DNA from: Protula sp. h YS-2021
Lineage: Eukaryota; Annelida; Polychaeta; Sabellida; Serpulidae
Reading direction: 5' to 3'
Length of the DNA stretch: 64,000 nucleotides
Assembly: GCA_949752745.1 (NCBI GenBank)
Contig: OX457025.1
Span: 51,915,098-51,979,097 of the forward strand
Under the pieces are notes generated by a model. That model saw only the letters and a list, made by a program, of their open reading frames with translations, was not told the DNA's origin and did no database searches. The translations under genes and the position numbers were made by a program. Positions 1 to 13,211 of the stretch are shown one piece after another; within the stretch, counting starts at the first letter, position 1; each line of letters starts with the position of its first letter.

Positions 1-3000
1 TAACATGGTTGAAAACTATCTGTGTGAAACACAAATAAAAACAGTACATCATATTTCACTTCGCTTGATCAGTTTGACATCGGCGGGATAGCACCCAGTA
101 TATTTAATCAGTAAATACATGACGTCTTGCACCCAGTCAACAATTTGACCTCACTGTGATCTCACTGTGACTTAACAACAACCACATGCTTATGTCATAG
201 TTTGATGTCATTGTGAGCTAAATTGTCATAATGTGCCATTGGGTTGAGAAACAAAAGGTCCCAGCACTGATAACTCCTGATGGTCGCGCAATACACGCTC
301 GTCGTATCATCCCGTACTCATGACATGTCTTCGGCACCCTTATGTTGCGATGAGGTAACTTGACGTTGTTCCTTGTGAGGCATGCCGCCGTATGTGCGAC
401 CTCAGACCATGGCTTGTCTCGCGATGATTTCGTTCTTTCCCAACATTGGGCCTGAAATAGAACGCATGTGTCTCTAATTAGGTATGCTACCGCTGACTAG
501 GTTGCAAACGGCGGCGACGAAACTACACTTGAATATGCCAACAGGGTAGAGGTGTATTGAAATATCCATTTTTTTAAATATAAATTCACGATTGTACTAT
601 AAATCGTTGAAAAATGTTAACGATGACAAATGGGTGTAGGTCGTTTTGCCACGGTTCACTTTGCCACCACAAAGAAATAAGCAAAAATTCTTACTACTTA
701 CGACCTAAAACCTAGTAGCTACAACTAATTTATAAACTTCCCTTATTTATTGATTTTAATTTACTCAAAACAGTAAAAATTTTGGTTTCCAGGTTTTACC
801 TTTAGACACCAGGCTTGTATACATTGTAAATATATGTTCGATCATTCTTTTGCATATCCATGCCTTATACTCCCTTTAGCGGCCATCTAAATATTAGCTA
901 AGTTAAATACTAATTTTTCATAGGGAGACCATGGTATTAAAAACCCCACATACGGAGACCAAGTGGATATAGTTGCACAATATATCGTTCTTAAATGAAA
1001 TATATTAGTATGGTATTGCAGTTTAAAACAAATATCTGTAAAATATATAAAATAAAGAAAATTCTCGGGATTTTAGGTATGCTTGTATATCCCTTACTGA
1101 ATGGCCTGTGACGGTGTCGCAGGTCAACATTCAATATGTAATATTGTGTACTCTGTATTTCTAGATAAATCTGAAATCTATAAAAAAAACTGGTGCTGAG
1201 ACGGTAGAATAACACTAAAACATCAATATATTTCGTTCGTTTTCGCCAGAAAAGCCTGGAGAAACCCGCGTTGCTGGCCTGAGTTTTGCATTGACGGAAA
1301 GTGTGTCAGTTTCTGCTCCATGGTGTTGTAATCTCAGAGCCAGAATTGCCATAATTTACAAAGGGTTGGAGCGATGTGCCAATTGCACGGAGCCATGTTC
1401 AAATGCAGATGGCTCCTTTATCAACTTTAGACGGTAAATAAAAATGCGTTTCGGCTGTAGATATTAAAGTTTATATTCATGGAAATACTGATCCCTGGCC
1501 CGGTTTAGATGCCCTAGAGCCTCGTGACTGCCTAGTACTAATACTTGTTCCATGACACAGTGATATTTATAACATAAAGCACAAAAGTTTTGAATAAGCC
1601 AATTCGTACTTTTATACTTTTAAGGATAGCCGATTTAAAATCCACGAGGTGAGGAAGAATCCATGAAAGGAAGAAAAGAAGTGAATTTGACCTATATAGG
1701 CCAAAAGCCAACTTCAGTTGCTGCATGCAAATTTACGTTCACGGTGCACTATCAGCAACTTGTTTTTCATAATATTGCCCATATCCACTAACTAGACGAT
1801 TGAAACTACAGAGCTCATGTATTTGTTATTGTTGATGTTGGTTAAGGTCCCTACATGTTACAGATATGACGCTATGGTCCGCGCAAACATAGGGGCAATA
1901 GTACTCGCACTGATTAAAAGGTTGTCACTCGCTTCATTTTTATATGTTGAAAATTATCGAACGTTTATTGGAGATATTTTTTGCAGGATAACTTCAGTCG
2001 AACCTGGTATATACGCGGCCGGAGGTTTTACAAGAATAAAAAAACCGGACCCCGCAGAACACAAGTGACAAGAAAGCTTCGACAGATGTTGCCACGTCCT
2101 GAGGAGAAGCCTTAGATGTACTTTCTCATTTGTTCGTGCCAGTGTCGAATGTTGTTAACGGGTATGGAATATTGTATCTTTGCCAAGGTTAAAGTGTTCA
2201 AAATGTTAGAATTAATGATTGACACGTAAACTTTGTTTCAGCATACCTAATAGGAATTAAATTGTGACGAAGGAGATGAACTTGATGTGGCTTGTCATGT
2301 AATGTTTTATTTTTGAAGCATATAGAGATGTATTGTATCGTACTTTCATTTGTTTTAGAGCTACTTTAAAAGCGGTACGATAACGAAATACATGAACTGA
2401 TATATAAGAGATTTAAATGAGCATATTAAGGCATCTTTTCCGTTTCGTAACTTCAGGGATGGCTTCTTCCTTAAGCACAAGAAAGCTGATGGCATCATTG
2501 CAGACTAGAAACGCCAGGAAAAACCGATGTTTGCGACAAGTGCGACTTGGCCATCTTCAATGCACATCAGCTGTGTACCCAATGTGGAAGAAGCCTCCAT
2601 TCAAACTGCTGTCTTTTTCGGGAGTATATGAAGTGACAAAATACTGAGAAGAGTGCGTGAACAGAACAGATCTTTTCTGAATTCTTTATTAACATTGTAG
2701 ATTATGCGGATGCATCGTATCAACGGTGGGCAGATCGGGGCTTCCTTATTAAAGAAGAACTACTTGAGGGCTGAGCAGAGCTGCCCTCGTCCCTTCCAGC
2801 AAAGCGAAATAAACAAATGTTTGGGAAGGAGGTGCAGGAAGTGAAACAATAGCTAATGTTAGAAGATATGTTGAGAAAGCGATCGAGTGGCTCAAACGTT
2901 ACAAAAAAGTGACGTTTACTGGTTTTATTGAGTAGTGAGGAATATTGATGGGATGCGCATATATTTTATCACTATATTACTAAAGATTGATGTGCCACCA

Positions 3001-4692
3001 CCGGAGAGCGCAGCAATTCCACATAACAAATCGTTATGCGTGCACACTGCAGGGGTTGAACCTACAATGACACTAACAAAAAAGTTGATATTATATGAAA
3101 TATGCACACATTTGATAATATATGAACACAGAATATGCCAACATAGGGAGACCTTTTGTATGTGTAAAAAAAACTAAAGGTGTCACTTAGAGAGACCATA
3201 GATGGAAAATAGTAAATAGGGAGACCAAAGTATTATCTCACAAAGTTGTATTTTTTGGTTATATATCATTGATTATTATATATGATGCACATTTGGTCCC
3301 CATATTTACTATATTACTAAAGTTTGATGTGGAATCACCGAAAAGCGCAGTAACTCCGCATAAGAAATCGTTATGAGTACACCCTGCAGGAGTTGAACTT
3401 ACAATGACACTGACAAAAAAGTTGATAATATATACACACATTTGATAATATATGCACACAGAATATGCCAACATAGACAGACCTTTTGTATATGTTAAAA
3501 GACACTAAAGGTGTTACTGAGAGAGACCACGGATAAAAAAATAGCAAATAGGGAGACCAAAGTCACACATGTGATGATGTGTGTATGCGCCTTGTGTGGC
3601 TGCTATTTTTCATTAACTCTTGCAAATTGTGTAAATATAACGAAAGGAAGGATATTTTATTATATATTTTTAAATGGATATCAATGTGAATGGAAATGTA
3701 TGTGAAATTAAGAGAAGGCAATTAGGAAATCGGCCGAGCAATGAATGGTTTCAGTGTGGACTATTAAACTGTAGGTCAATATGCAATAAAGCAGACATTT
3801 TAAATAATTTTACTTTGGAAAATGCCTTAGATTTTCTGGCACTGACTGAAACCTGGACATGTGAAAATTCCATAACTGATATTGGTTTTCTTACACCAAA
3901 TGGGTATAAGTTTGCACACAGGCCTCGGCCATCGGGCAGTGGAGGCCGAGTTGGACTTCTATATAGGAACTCTATTAAATTCCAAGTCATAGAAGTTCCG
4001 GATTATACCACGTTCGAGATACTTGCGGGTTCTCTTCACCTACCATCTACCGTCGTCAAATTGTTTATTATTTACAGACCCCCTCCGAGCACTAAAAATG
4101 GTCTGAATTATCGGAATTTTATAGAAGAGTTTGAACACTTTTTGGCATACGTTTTAACACATGGGTCATCAAAGACCCATTATTGTCGGAGACTTCAATA
4201 TTCATTGCGACACAGATTCTACACAAGCGACAAAGTTTGCAACTCTGCTGCACACAAATGGATTCGGCCAACATGTAAATTTCACAACCCATGTTCATGG
4301 ACACACACTGGATTTGGTACTTACGCAAACTGGTACTAACCTTGTGCTTTCAATGCGTGCACTCGACCCGTGCTTATCTGACCACTCTGCGGTTTTATTC
4401 AATCTTTTGGACAATAAATTTCAACCCTCAAGGAAGACGTTTTCGACAAATAAAAAACATAAATATTTCAGACTTTAAATTTGACATCAAAAAGTGCGAC
4501 TGTTTTTCGGATGATTTTGCATCACTAGATTGCCACGTAGAGAACTATGATTCCACCTTAAAATCTATTTTAGGCGAACACGGCCCAATAGTGGAAAGAA
4601 CTGTGATTATCAGGCCAAACAGCAAGTGGTTTAATGACCATTGTCGTCGCCAAAAAGTCATCAAAAGAAGATTAGAACGTAAATATACACAA
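1..4692 (+). repeat. Left arm of giant inverted repeat
   Basis: This stretch is repeated in reverse complement at 6493-11166. Position 1 (TAACATGGTTG) pairs with the end of the right arm (CAACCATGTTA, ending 11166), so the arm may extend beyond the window start. Open frames mirror exactly: 1817-2068 (+) with 9118-9369 (-), 2417-2647 (+) with 8539-8769 (-), and 3674 onward (+) with 7513 downward (-). By eye the arms differ by scattered substitutions and a net indel of about 20 bp. The inner end lies in the LINE near 4692, after the residues RRLERK of its endonuclease-RT linker. Outside the LINE and the tandem unit at 2967-3562 I recognise no gene. The short frames at 1817 and 2417 have no recognisable domain. 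Confidence 0.97.
2967..3562. repeat. Tandem pair of ~260-bp units, period ~338 bp
   Basis: Copy 1 (about 2967-3232) and copy 2 (about 3306-3562) share, in order, ACTATATTACTAAAG, a GCGCAG block, AAATCGTTATG, a CTGCAG...GTTGAAC block, ACACTGACAAAAAAGTTGAT, GAATATGCCAACATAG and AAATAGGGAGACCAAAG. The minus strand of both reads as similar short peptides beginning near FFVSVIV. With only two diverged copies this is weak evidence for coding. Each arm of the giant palindrome carries the pair, giving four copies in the window. Confidence 0.85.
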
Positions 4693-6493
4693 TCAGGCCG
4701 TGAATCGGATAAAGCGGAATACAAAAAACAATGCCAATACTACAACTCATTAATAACGGAGGTCAAAGCTAAATTTTTATCTGAACAAGTGTTAGAATCC
4801 ATCAACGATAAAAAGAAACTTTTCGACCTGGCAAAGCAAATTTTGAATTGGAAACAAGAAGCTATTTATCCTAGTAGTATTATGAACCTGCCTAATCAAT
4901 TTTCAGACTTTTTCATAGATAATATTGTTAAAATTCGACAGGTAATCGGGAAAGAACAGGATACTCTTACTAACATTGAATCCTTACGATCCGATATTCT
5001 GTCACTAGAACAGTCCTCGTGCCTGCAAATATTCGAACCGGCGAGTGAAGATGAGATTAAAAAGCTTGTTTTGCAAATGTCAAATGCAACCTGTGATCTA
5101 GACCCAATCCCTACGAACCTATTAAAACATAAATTGTCAAACCACTAACCTCAATTGTCAACACTTCTTTAGCAAATGCTAACGTACCACCCGCTTTAAA
5201 AGAAGCCATAGTCAAACCTTTATCGAAAAAATCTAACTTGGATCCCGAAATTTTGAAAAATTATAGACCTGTTTCAAACTTATCTTTTATATCAAAACTA
5301 TGTGAAAAAGTAGTATTCATACATCTTGAATCTCACTTATTAAAACATAACCTATGTGAGCCTATGCAATCGGCATATCGGAAATTTCACTCCACAGAGA
5401 CTGCCCTAATCAAAATTCAAAATGATCTTCTTTATAATCTTGATAATAAAAAGCAATCAGCTCTTGTTTTACTTGACCTTTCGGCCGCTTTTGATACTAT
5501 AGATCATAAAATATTTCTCAATAGACTCAAAAAGCGATATGGTATTCAAGGCAATGCACTATCCTGGATAGAAAGCTACTTGGATGCCAGACAACAAACT
5601 GTTTTTATTGACAATCAAAAGTCAAATAAAGCTACCCAGCTATCCTTCTTTTTGGAGTACCACAAGGATCCATCCTTGGGCCGATCCTTTTTATTCTATA
5701 TACGGCTCCACTGGGTGACATCGCACGGAACCATTCAATTGGTCATAGCTTTTATGCAGACGACGCCCAGCTATACCTTGCGCTCGATAATGCTGACAGT
5801 CTAGACGTACTGAATTCATGCATAGGCAATATGAGAGACTGGATGATAGCCAACTACTTGCAGGTGAATGATGACAAACTGAAGTTATTCTATTTGGATC
5901 ATCACATAGTCTGAAATCCTGTTCATCTATTTCGGTACGTATCGGAGATCAGTCAATCTTGTCCGGTGAATCCGTTGTGTCACTAGGGGCAGTTTTTGAC
6001 CAGAGACTGAGCATGTCAAAATTTGTGAACAAGAAAATACCAACCTGTCTATTTTATCTGAAATCAATCGGGAAAACACGCAAATTTCTCACAAAAGACG
6101 CTACCCAGGCATTAGTTCAAGCCTATGTGATTTCATGTTTGGATTACTGTAATTCTCTTTTGTTTGGTGTTTCGCAGGAATTACGGACTAAACTACAACT
6201 TGACCAAAATCAATTTGCCAGACTAATATGCCGTATTGACAAAAAACAATATTCGGCCAGTTCTCCAAGAATTACATTGGTTACCAGTCAATCAACGAAT
6301 TGAATACAAAATTTTAGTGATTATTTTTCATGTCATTAAGAACCAATCACCGAAGTATTTGTATAATCTAGTCAGTTTTTAAAAAAATGAAAGGGTCACT
6401 AGGTCAACAACAAACAAATTATCAAGTCAAAAACTGGTCAAATCTACTTATGGAAATAGAGCTTTCCCAAATGCTGGTCCAAAACTGTGGAAT
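3674..6493 (+). pseudogene. CR1/L2-like LINE ORF2 (endonuclease + reverse transcriptase), broken
   Basis: Non-LTR retrotransposon ORF2. From ATG 3674 the AP-endonuclease domain shows LLNCRS, LTETW, IIYRPP, GDFNIH and SDHSAVLF, so the catalytic motifs are present across frameshifts near 4165 and 4430. The linker runs to about 5000. The RT domain follows with [14 protein letters not shown] (about 5260), [16 protein letters not shown] (about 5465), a frameshift near 5640, [10 protein letters not shown], and [12 protein letters not shown] (about 5750). Further breaks occur near 5900. The C-terminal part has SCLDYCNSLLFG (about 6135) and ends at AFPNAGPKLWN (about 6490), where the inverted arm begins. 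The natural 3' end and tail are therefore missing. Clade assignment (CR1/L2 group rather than Jockey) is from motif style and is not certain. Inactive. Confidence 0.93.
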
Positions 6494-7513
6494 GTATGTT
6501 TACGTTCTAACCTTCTTTTGATGACTTTTTGGCGACGACAATGGTCATTAAACCACTTGCTGTTTGGCCTGATAATCACAGTTCTTTCCACTATTGGGGC
6601 GTGTTCGCCTAAAATAGATTTTAAGGTGGAATCATAGTTCTCTACGTGGCAATCTAGTGATGCAAAATCATCCGAAAAACAGTCGCGCATTTTGATGTCA
6701 AATTTAAAGTCTGAAAAATTTATGTTTTTTATTTGTCGAAAACGTACAGTCTTCCTTGAGGGTTGAAATTTATTGTCCAAAAGATTGAATAAAACCGCAG
6801 AGTGGTCAGATAAGCATGGGTCGAGTGCACGCATTGAAAGCACAAGGTTAGTACCAGTTTACGTAAGTACCAAATCCAGTGTGTGTCCATGAACATGGGT
6901 TGTGAAATTTACATGTTGGCCGAATCCATTTGTGTGCAGCAGAGTTGCAAACTTTGTCGCTTCTGTAGAATCTGTGTCGCAATGAATATTGAAGTCTCCG
7001 ACAATAATGGGTCTTTCATGACCCATGTGTTAAAACGTATGCCAAAAAGTGTTCAAACTCTTCTATAAAATTCCGATAATTCAGACCATTTTTAGTGCTC
7101 GGAGGGGGTCTGTAAATAATAAACAGTTTGACGACGGTAGATGGTAGGTGAAGAGAACCCGCAAGTATCTCGAACGTGGTATAATCCGGAACTTCTATGA
7201 CTTGGAATTTAATAGAGTTCCTATGGAGAAGTCCAACTCGGCGTCCACTGCCCGATGGCCGCGGCCTGTGTGCAAACTTATACCCATTTGGTGTAAGAAA
7301 ACCAATATCAGTTATGGAATTTTCACATGTCCAGGTTTCAGTCAGTGCCAGAAAATCTAAGGCATTTTCGAAAGTAAAATTATTTAAAATGTCTGCTTTA
7401 TTGCATATTGACCTACAGTTTAATAGTCCACACTGAAACCATTCATTGCTCGGCCGATTTCCTAATTGCCTTCTCTTAATTTCACATAAATTTCCATTCA
7501 CATTGATATCCAT
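6493..7513 (-). pseudogene. LINE endonuclease fragment in right arm
   Basis: Antisense copy of 3674-4692. The minus-strand frame from 7513 encodes the endonuclease N-terminus (LLNCRS, LTETW, IIYRPP) without interruption to about 7016. The second part (6448-6843 frame) covers SDHSAVLF to RRLERK and is then cut by the palindrome junction. There is no RT on this side. It exists because the inverted duplication started inside the LINE, not because of a separate insertion. Confidence 0.92.
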
Positions 7514-7624
7514 TTAAAAATATATAATAAAATATCCTTCCTTTCGTTATATTTACACAATTTGCAAGAGTTAATGAAAAATAGCAGCCACACAAGGCGC
7601 ATACACACAGCATCATATGTGTGA

Positions 7625-8220
7625 CTTTGGTCTCCCTATTTGCTATTTTTTTATCTGTGGTCTCTCTCAGTAACACCTTTAGTGTCTTTTAACATATACA
7701 AAAGGTCTGTCTATGTTGGCATATTCTGTGTGCATATATTATCAAATGTGTGTATATATTATCAACTTTTTTGTTAGTGTCATTGTAAGTTCAACTCCTG
7801 CAGGGTGTACGCATAACGATTTCTTATGCGGAGTTACTGCGCTCTTCGGTGATTCCACATCAAACTTTAGTAATATAGTAAATATGGGGACCAAATGTGC
7901 ATCATATATAATAATCAATGATATATAACCAAAAAATACAACTTTGTGAGATAATACTTTGGTCTCCCTATTTACTATTTTCCATCTATGGTCTCTCTAA
8001 GTGACACCTTTAGTTTTTTGACACATACAAAAGGTCTCCCTATGTTGGCATATTCTGTGTTCATATATTATCAAATGTGTGCATATTTCATATAATATCA
8101 ATTTTTTTGTTAGTGTCATTGTAGGTTCAACTCCTGCAGTGTGCACGCATAACGATTTCTTATGTGGAATTGCTGCGCTCTCCGGTGGTGGCACATCAAT
8201 CTTTAGTAATATAGTGATAA
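7625..8220. repeat. Mirror copy of the tandem pair
   Basis: Reverse complement of 2967-3562 in the right arm, with the same two-unit order. It shows that the tandem duplication predates formation of the palindrome. Confidence 0.85.
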
Positions 8221-11166
8221 AATATATGCGCATCCCATCAATACCCCTCACTCCTCAATAAAACCAGTAAACGTCACTTTTTTGTTACGTTTGAGCCACT
8301 CGATCGCTTTCTCAACATATCTTCTAACATTAGCTATTGTTTCACTTCCTGCACCTCCTTCCCAAACATTTGTTTATTTCGCTTTGCTGGAAGGGACGGG
8401 GGCAGCTCTGCTCAGCTCTCAAGTAGTTCTTCTTTAATAAGGAAGCCCCGATCTGCCCACCGTTGATACGATGCATCCGCATAATCTACAATGTTAATAA
8501 AGAATTCAGAAAAGATCTGTTCTGTTCACGCACTCTTCTCAGTATTTTGTCACTTCATATACCCTCGAAAAAGACAGCAGTTTGAATGGAGGCTTCTTCC
8601 ACATTGGGTACACAGCTGATGTGCATTGAAGATGGCCAAGTCGCACTTGTCGCAAACATCGGTTTTTCCTGGCGTTTCTAGTCTGCAATGATGCCATCAG
8701 CTTTCTTGTGCTTAAGGAAGAAGCCATCCCTGAAGTTACGAAACGGAAAAGATGCCTTAATATGCTCATTTAAATCTCTTATATATCAGTTCATGTATTT
8801 CGTTATCGTACCGCTTTTAAAGTAGCTCTAAAACAAATGAAAGTACGATACAATACATCTCTATATGCTTCAAAAATAAAACATTACATGACAAGCCACA
8901 TCAAGTTCATCTCCTTCGTCACAATTTAATTCCTATTAGGTATGCTGAAACAAAGTTTACGTGTCAATCATTAATTCTAACATTTTGAACACTTTAACCT
9001 TGGCAAAGATACAATATTCCATACCTGTTAACAACATTCGACACTGGCACGAACAAATGAGAAAGTACATCTAAGGCTTCTCCTCAGGACGTGGCAACAT
9101 CTGTCGAAGCTTTCTTGTCACTTGTGTTCTGCGGGGTCCGGTTTTTTTATTCTTGTAAAACCTCCGGCCGCGTATATACCAGGTTCGACTGAAGTTATCC
9201 TGCAAAAAATATCTCCAATAAACGTTCGATAATTTTCAACATATAAAAATGAAGCGAGTGACAACCTTTTAATCAGTGCGAGTACTATTGCCCCTACGTT
9301 TGCGCGGACCATAGCGTCATATCTGTAACATGTAGGGACCTTAACCAACATCAACAATAACAAATACATGAGCTCTGTAGTTTCAATCGTCTAGTTAGTG
9401 GATATGGGCAATATTATGAAAAACAAGTTGCTGATAGTGCACCGTGAACGTAAATTTGCATGCAGCAACTGAAGTTGGCTTTTGGCCTATCTAGGTCAAA
9501 TTCACTTCTTTTCTTCCTTTCATGGATTCTTCCTCACCTCGTGGATTTTAAATCGGCTATCCTTAAAAGTATAAAAGTACGAATTGGCTTATTCAAAACT
9601 TTTGTGCTCTATGTTATAAATATCACTGTGTCATATTAGTACTAGGCAGTCACGAGGCTCTAGGGCATCTAAACCGGGCCAGGGATCAGTATTTCCATGA
9701 ATAAAAACTTTAATATCTACAGCCGAAACGCATTTTTATTTACCGTGTAAAGTTGATAAAGGAGCCATCTGCATTTGAACATGGCTCCGTGCAATTGGCA
9801 CATCGCTCCAACCCTTTGTAAATTATGGCAATTCTGGCTCTGAGATTACAACACCATGGAGCAGAAACTGACACACTTTCCGTCAATGCAAAACTCAGGC
9901 CAGCAACGCGGGTTTCTCCAGGCTTTTCTGAAATATATTGATGTTTTGGTGTTATTCTACCGTCTCAGCACCAGTTTTTTTATAGATTTCAGATTTATCT
10001 AGAAATACATAGAGTACACAACATTACACTAAATGAATGTTGACCTGCGACACCGTCACAGGCCATTCAGTAAGGGATATACAAGCATACCTAAAATCCC
10101 GAGAATTTTCTTTATTTTATATATTTTACAGATATTTGTTTTAAACTGCAATACCATACTATTATATTTCATTTAAGAACGATATATTGTGCAACTATAT
10201 CCACTTGGTCTCCGTATGTGGGGTTTTTAATACCATGGTATCCCTATGAAAAATTAGTATTTAACTTAGCTAATATTTAGATGGCCGCTAAAGGGAGTAT
10301 AAGGCATGGATATGCAAAAGAATGATCGAACATATATTTACAATGTATACAAGCCTGGTGTCTAAAGGTAAAACCTGGAAACCAAAATTTTTACTGTTTT
10401 GAGTAAATTAAAATCAATAAATAAGGGAAGTTTATAAATTAGTTGTAGCTACTAGGTTTTAGGTCGTAAGTAGTAAGAATTTTTTGCTTATTTCTTTGTG
10501 GTGGCAAAGTGAACCGTGGCAAAACGACCTACACCCATTTGTCATCGTTAACATTTTTCAACGATTTATAGTACAATCGTGAATTTATATTTCAAAAAAT
10601 GATATTTCAATACACCTCTACCCTGTTGGCATATTCAAGTGTAGTTTCGTCGCCGCCGTTTGCAACCTAGTCAGCGGTAGCATACCTAATTAGAGACACA
10701 TGCGTTCTATTTCAGGCCCAATGTTGGGAAAGAACGAAATCATCGCGAGACAAGCCATGGTCTGAGGTCGCACATACGGCGGCATGCCTCACAAGGAACA
10801 ACGTCAAGTTACCTCATCGCAACATAAGGGTGCCGAAGACATGTCATGAGTACGGGATGATACGACGAGCGTGTATTGCGCGACCATCAGGAGTTATCAG
10901 TGCTGGGACCTTTTGTTTCTCAACCCAATGGCACATTATGACAATTTAGCTCACAATGACATCAAACTATGACATAAGCATGTGGTTGTTGTTAAGTCAC
11001 AGTGAGATCACAGTGAGGTCAAATTGTTGACTGGGTGCAAGACGTCATGTATTTACTGATTAAATATACTGGGTGCTATCCCGCCGATGTCAAACTGATC
11101 AAGCGAAGTGAAATATGATGTACTGTTTTTATTTGTGTTTCACACAGATAGTTTTCAACCATGTTA

Positions 11167-12224
11167 CCTCATCACCTCAATGACACATTGGTTGTTATTT
11201 ATCTTTAACCCTAACCCCTTAAATACAGGCATGTAGGCAATAAATATTAAGAGCAAACTGCAAACATACCGTGATACATAAAATCTCACAAAAGGTGTTA
11301 TTATAGGGATAGCCCATGGGCTGGGTGCTTCTATGCGTACAATTCCCTTTTTTCCGTGAATTTGCTCCGTGGTTTTTTAGTCCTTTAGAGCGCGCTGGAG
11401 ATTTGGGCCATTCGTTGAGTATGTGTGCGAAAATTTGTTACTTTTTATCCCCTCTTCCCCCCTATGTACGCCAAAAATTGAGTCTTCATTATAGAGCTTA
11501 ACAATAGCGTACTCACACGGATAGACATCCCCCCTCTCTCTTTTAGAGCACGCGCGAAATGGATGTCCACTTTCCGACGTCTTTATTTATTCTCGAGTGT
11601 TATGTTAGTGCTTCTTGTTACTGAAAGTAACAAAAGTTTAAAAAGTATGAAATGAAGTATTGTTTATTGGATTGTTGCTTAGACCATAGGTTTATAGGAG
11701 GCAACAAACGCACAACCACTCCCTTGAAAAACACTGCTGATTGCTGAACATGGATCTCGACCTCATATTGTGTATTAAGAGAAATTGTCAGTGAAGCTAA
11801 GTCCCCAGCGGAAGTCCAATCCCAGGACTGTAATACATTTATGCAAAAAGTATATTTTTTTGACAAATTCCCTAGGACGCATTTTTTGGCGGAAGATGCC
11901 CAAGTGCACAACTGCAACATATATTCTGTCCTTATGCAATCTGATCGTGATCTGTAGCAGAAACGACTCGACATTCCAAATGTTGACAGCTGAACGGACC
12001 GATCCAAATCCCATACAGCTGTAGTAACCTGCTCCGTGCTACTCGGCAGGGGGCTAATAAAGCAATTGTCATGACCTGATTATGTCAACAGAATGTTTTG
12101 GGTGTTTACTCAGTCAGCACATAGCAGGTCAAAATAATGCGAAAGTCGACTGGTATCAGGTAGTGAGACAAGCACAAACCTAAATGCCTCGTTCATCTAT
12201 CACTCTTTAACAATTGAAATGTTT
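11167..12224. other. No gene recognised
   Basis: AT-rich DNA just outside the palindrome. Around 11290-11570 there are pieces such as GGGCCATTCGTTGAGTATG that resemble a decayed copy of the MITE at 12225-12371. The open frames on both strands at 11775-12024 overlap each other and show no domain. Confidence 0.5.
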
Positions 12225-12371
12225 GGGCCATCCATTTAGTATGTACGCAAACAGGGGAAGGGAGTTTATAGTGGTAATATTAAACTTCACAATGACATCA
12301 CAATTGATGCGTGGAGAGAAGGGGGGGATAAAAACTGGCAAAGTTTTGAGTACGTACTAAATGGAAGGCCT
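12225..12371. mobile_element. Short MITE with ~24-bp inverted ends
   Basis: Starts GGGCCATCCATTTAGTATGT and ends with the imperfect reverse complement (GTACGTACTAAATGGAAGGCC). The interior is short and non-coding. The terminal GTACGTAC/CATTTAGTA motif makes it a typical small non-autonomous DNA element. The family is not identified. Confidence 0.65.
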
Positions 12372-13211
12372 CTTATATTTGCCTCTTTTGACACCCTTCA
12401 CCCCTTACGAAAAAATGTGACGTCAATATGCAATTTAACATTAGCGTATGCACAGGGCTAGACCCCCTCTCTTCACGTACGTGATAGTGGATAGCCCCTT
12501 AGTGAAATAACACACACAACACACAAAGTAAACACACATAAAACAGAAATGCATGAATACGAGGCACCGTATAAATCTATACACTGTTGATGCGACTGAG
12601 ATATGCCATACTTATTTATGGTACATAAGGAAAATGTATATATTGTCTATTATTTTACAGTTTTCATAATTATTTGTGGGGTCCTACATTTGGAAGTAAC
12701 AATGTCACAATCGTTCACAGGCAAAGCATTGAGTATGTCAAGAAATGTTTTTACCCAAAGAATATACATGAGGTCTCCCTATTTTCTTTTTTTGAGCTTG
12801 GTCTACCTAAGTCTGGCATTGGGGATCCACAAATAAATGAAACGTTAAACTACGCTCTCACAGTCGATAAGTATACTCAAAATTCTTATTTTAGAACAGT
12901 AAGGGTGTGCCGGTTTCAGCGAAATCCGAGCAACATTTCTCTGTTGGGTGAGAATCGAAAACCGAATTCCAAAATTTCGGTTCGGTTCGGTAGTTTTTTT
13001 TTAAATTCAATACTGTATTCAAAGACAGGCATTTAATAAAGTGTGACAAAGGAATTATGTGGTCGTTGAAACGTTGCCAAAAAAGGGGTTACATTACAAT
13101 GAAGCGGCATGTTGCTGCCTACGAAGTTACGTAGCGACGATATATGTGCCAGTCAGAAAATTAAGGACCCGCAAACCTGAAAGACTGGGTACTTTTAAGA
13201 CAAGTGTTCCA
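12372..13211. other. No gene recognised
   Basis: AT-rich spacer. At 12770-12815 a short block (GGTCTCCCTATTTTC) resembles the GGGAGACC-rich parts of the palindrome arms. At 12960-13000 the sequence CGGTTCGGTTCGG resembles a piece also seen near 35930-35990, probably shared repeat debris. Confidence 0.4.

Larger units (their letters stand above)
6493..11166 (-). repeat. Right arm of giant inverted repeat
   Basis: Reverse complement of 1-4692. Its inner end near 6493 joins the 3' part of the LINE (GPKLWN, + strand) to the reversed copy of the LINE endonuclease region. The outer end at 11166 coincides with the copy of window position 1, so whether homology really stops here cannot be told from this window. 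The spacer 4693-6492 is unique to the left-hand LINE. Confidence 0.97.

Noticed and set aside
1817..2647. Mirrored ORFs 1817-2068 and 2417-2647 as conserved genes
   Set aside because: Being kept in both arms only reflects recent duplication; no domain or splice evidence was seen.
8126..8145. GGTTCAACTCC as a tRNA or SINE B box
   Set aside because: No A box at the right distance and no cloverleaf could be folded by eye; the mirror copy in the left arm has the same failure.
11775..12024. 79-codon frames on both strands as genes
   Set aside because: They overlap the same bases and show neither domains nor good start contexts.
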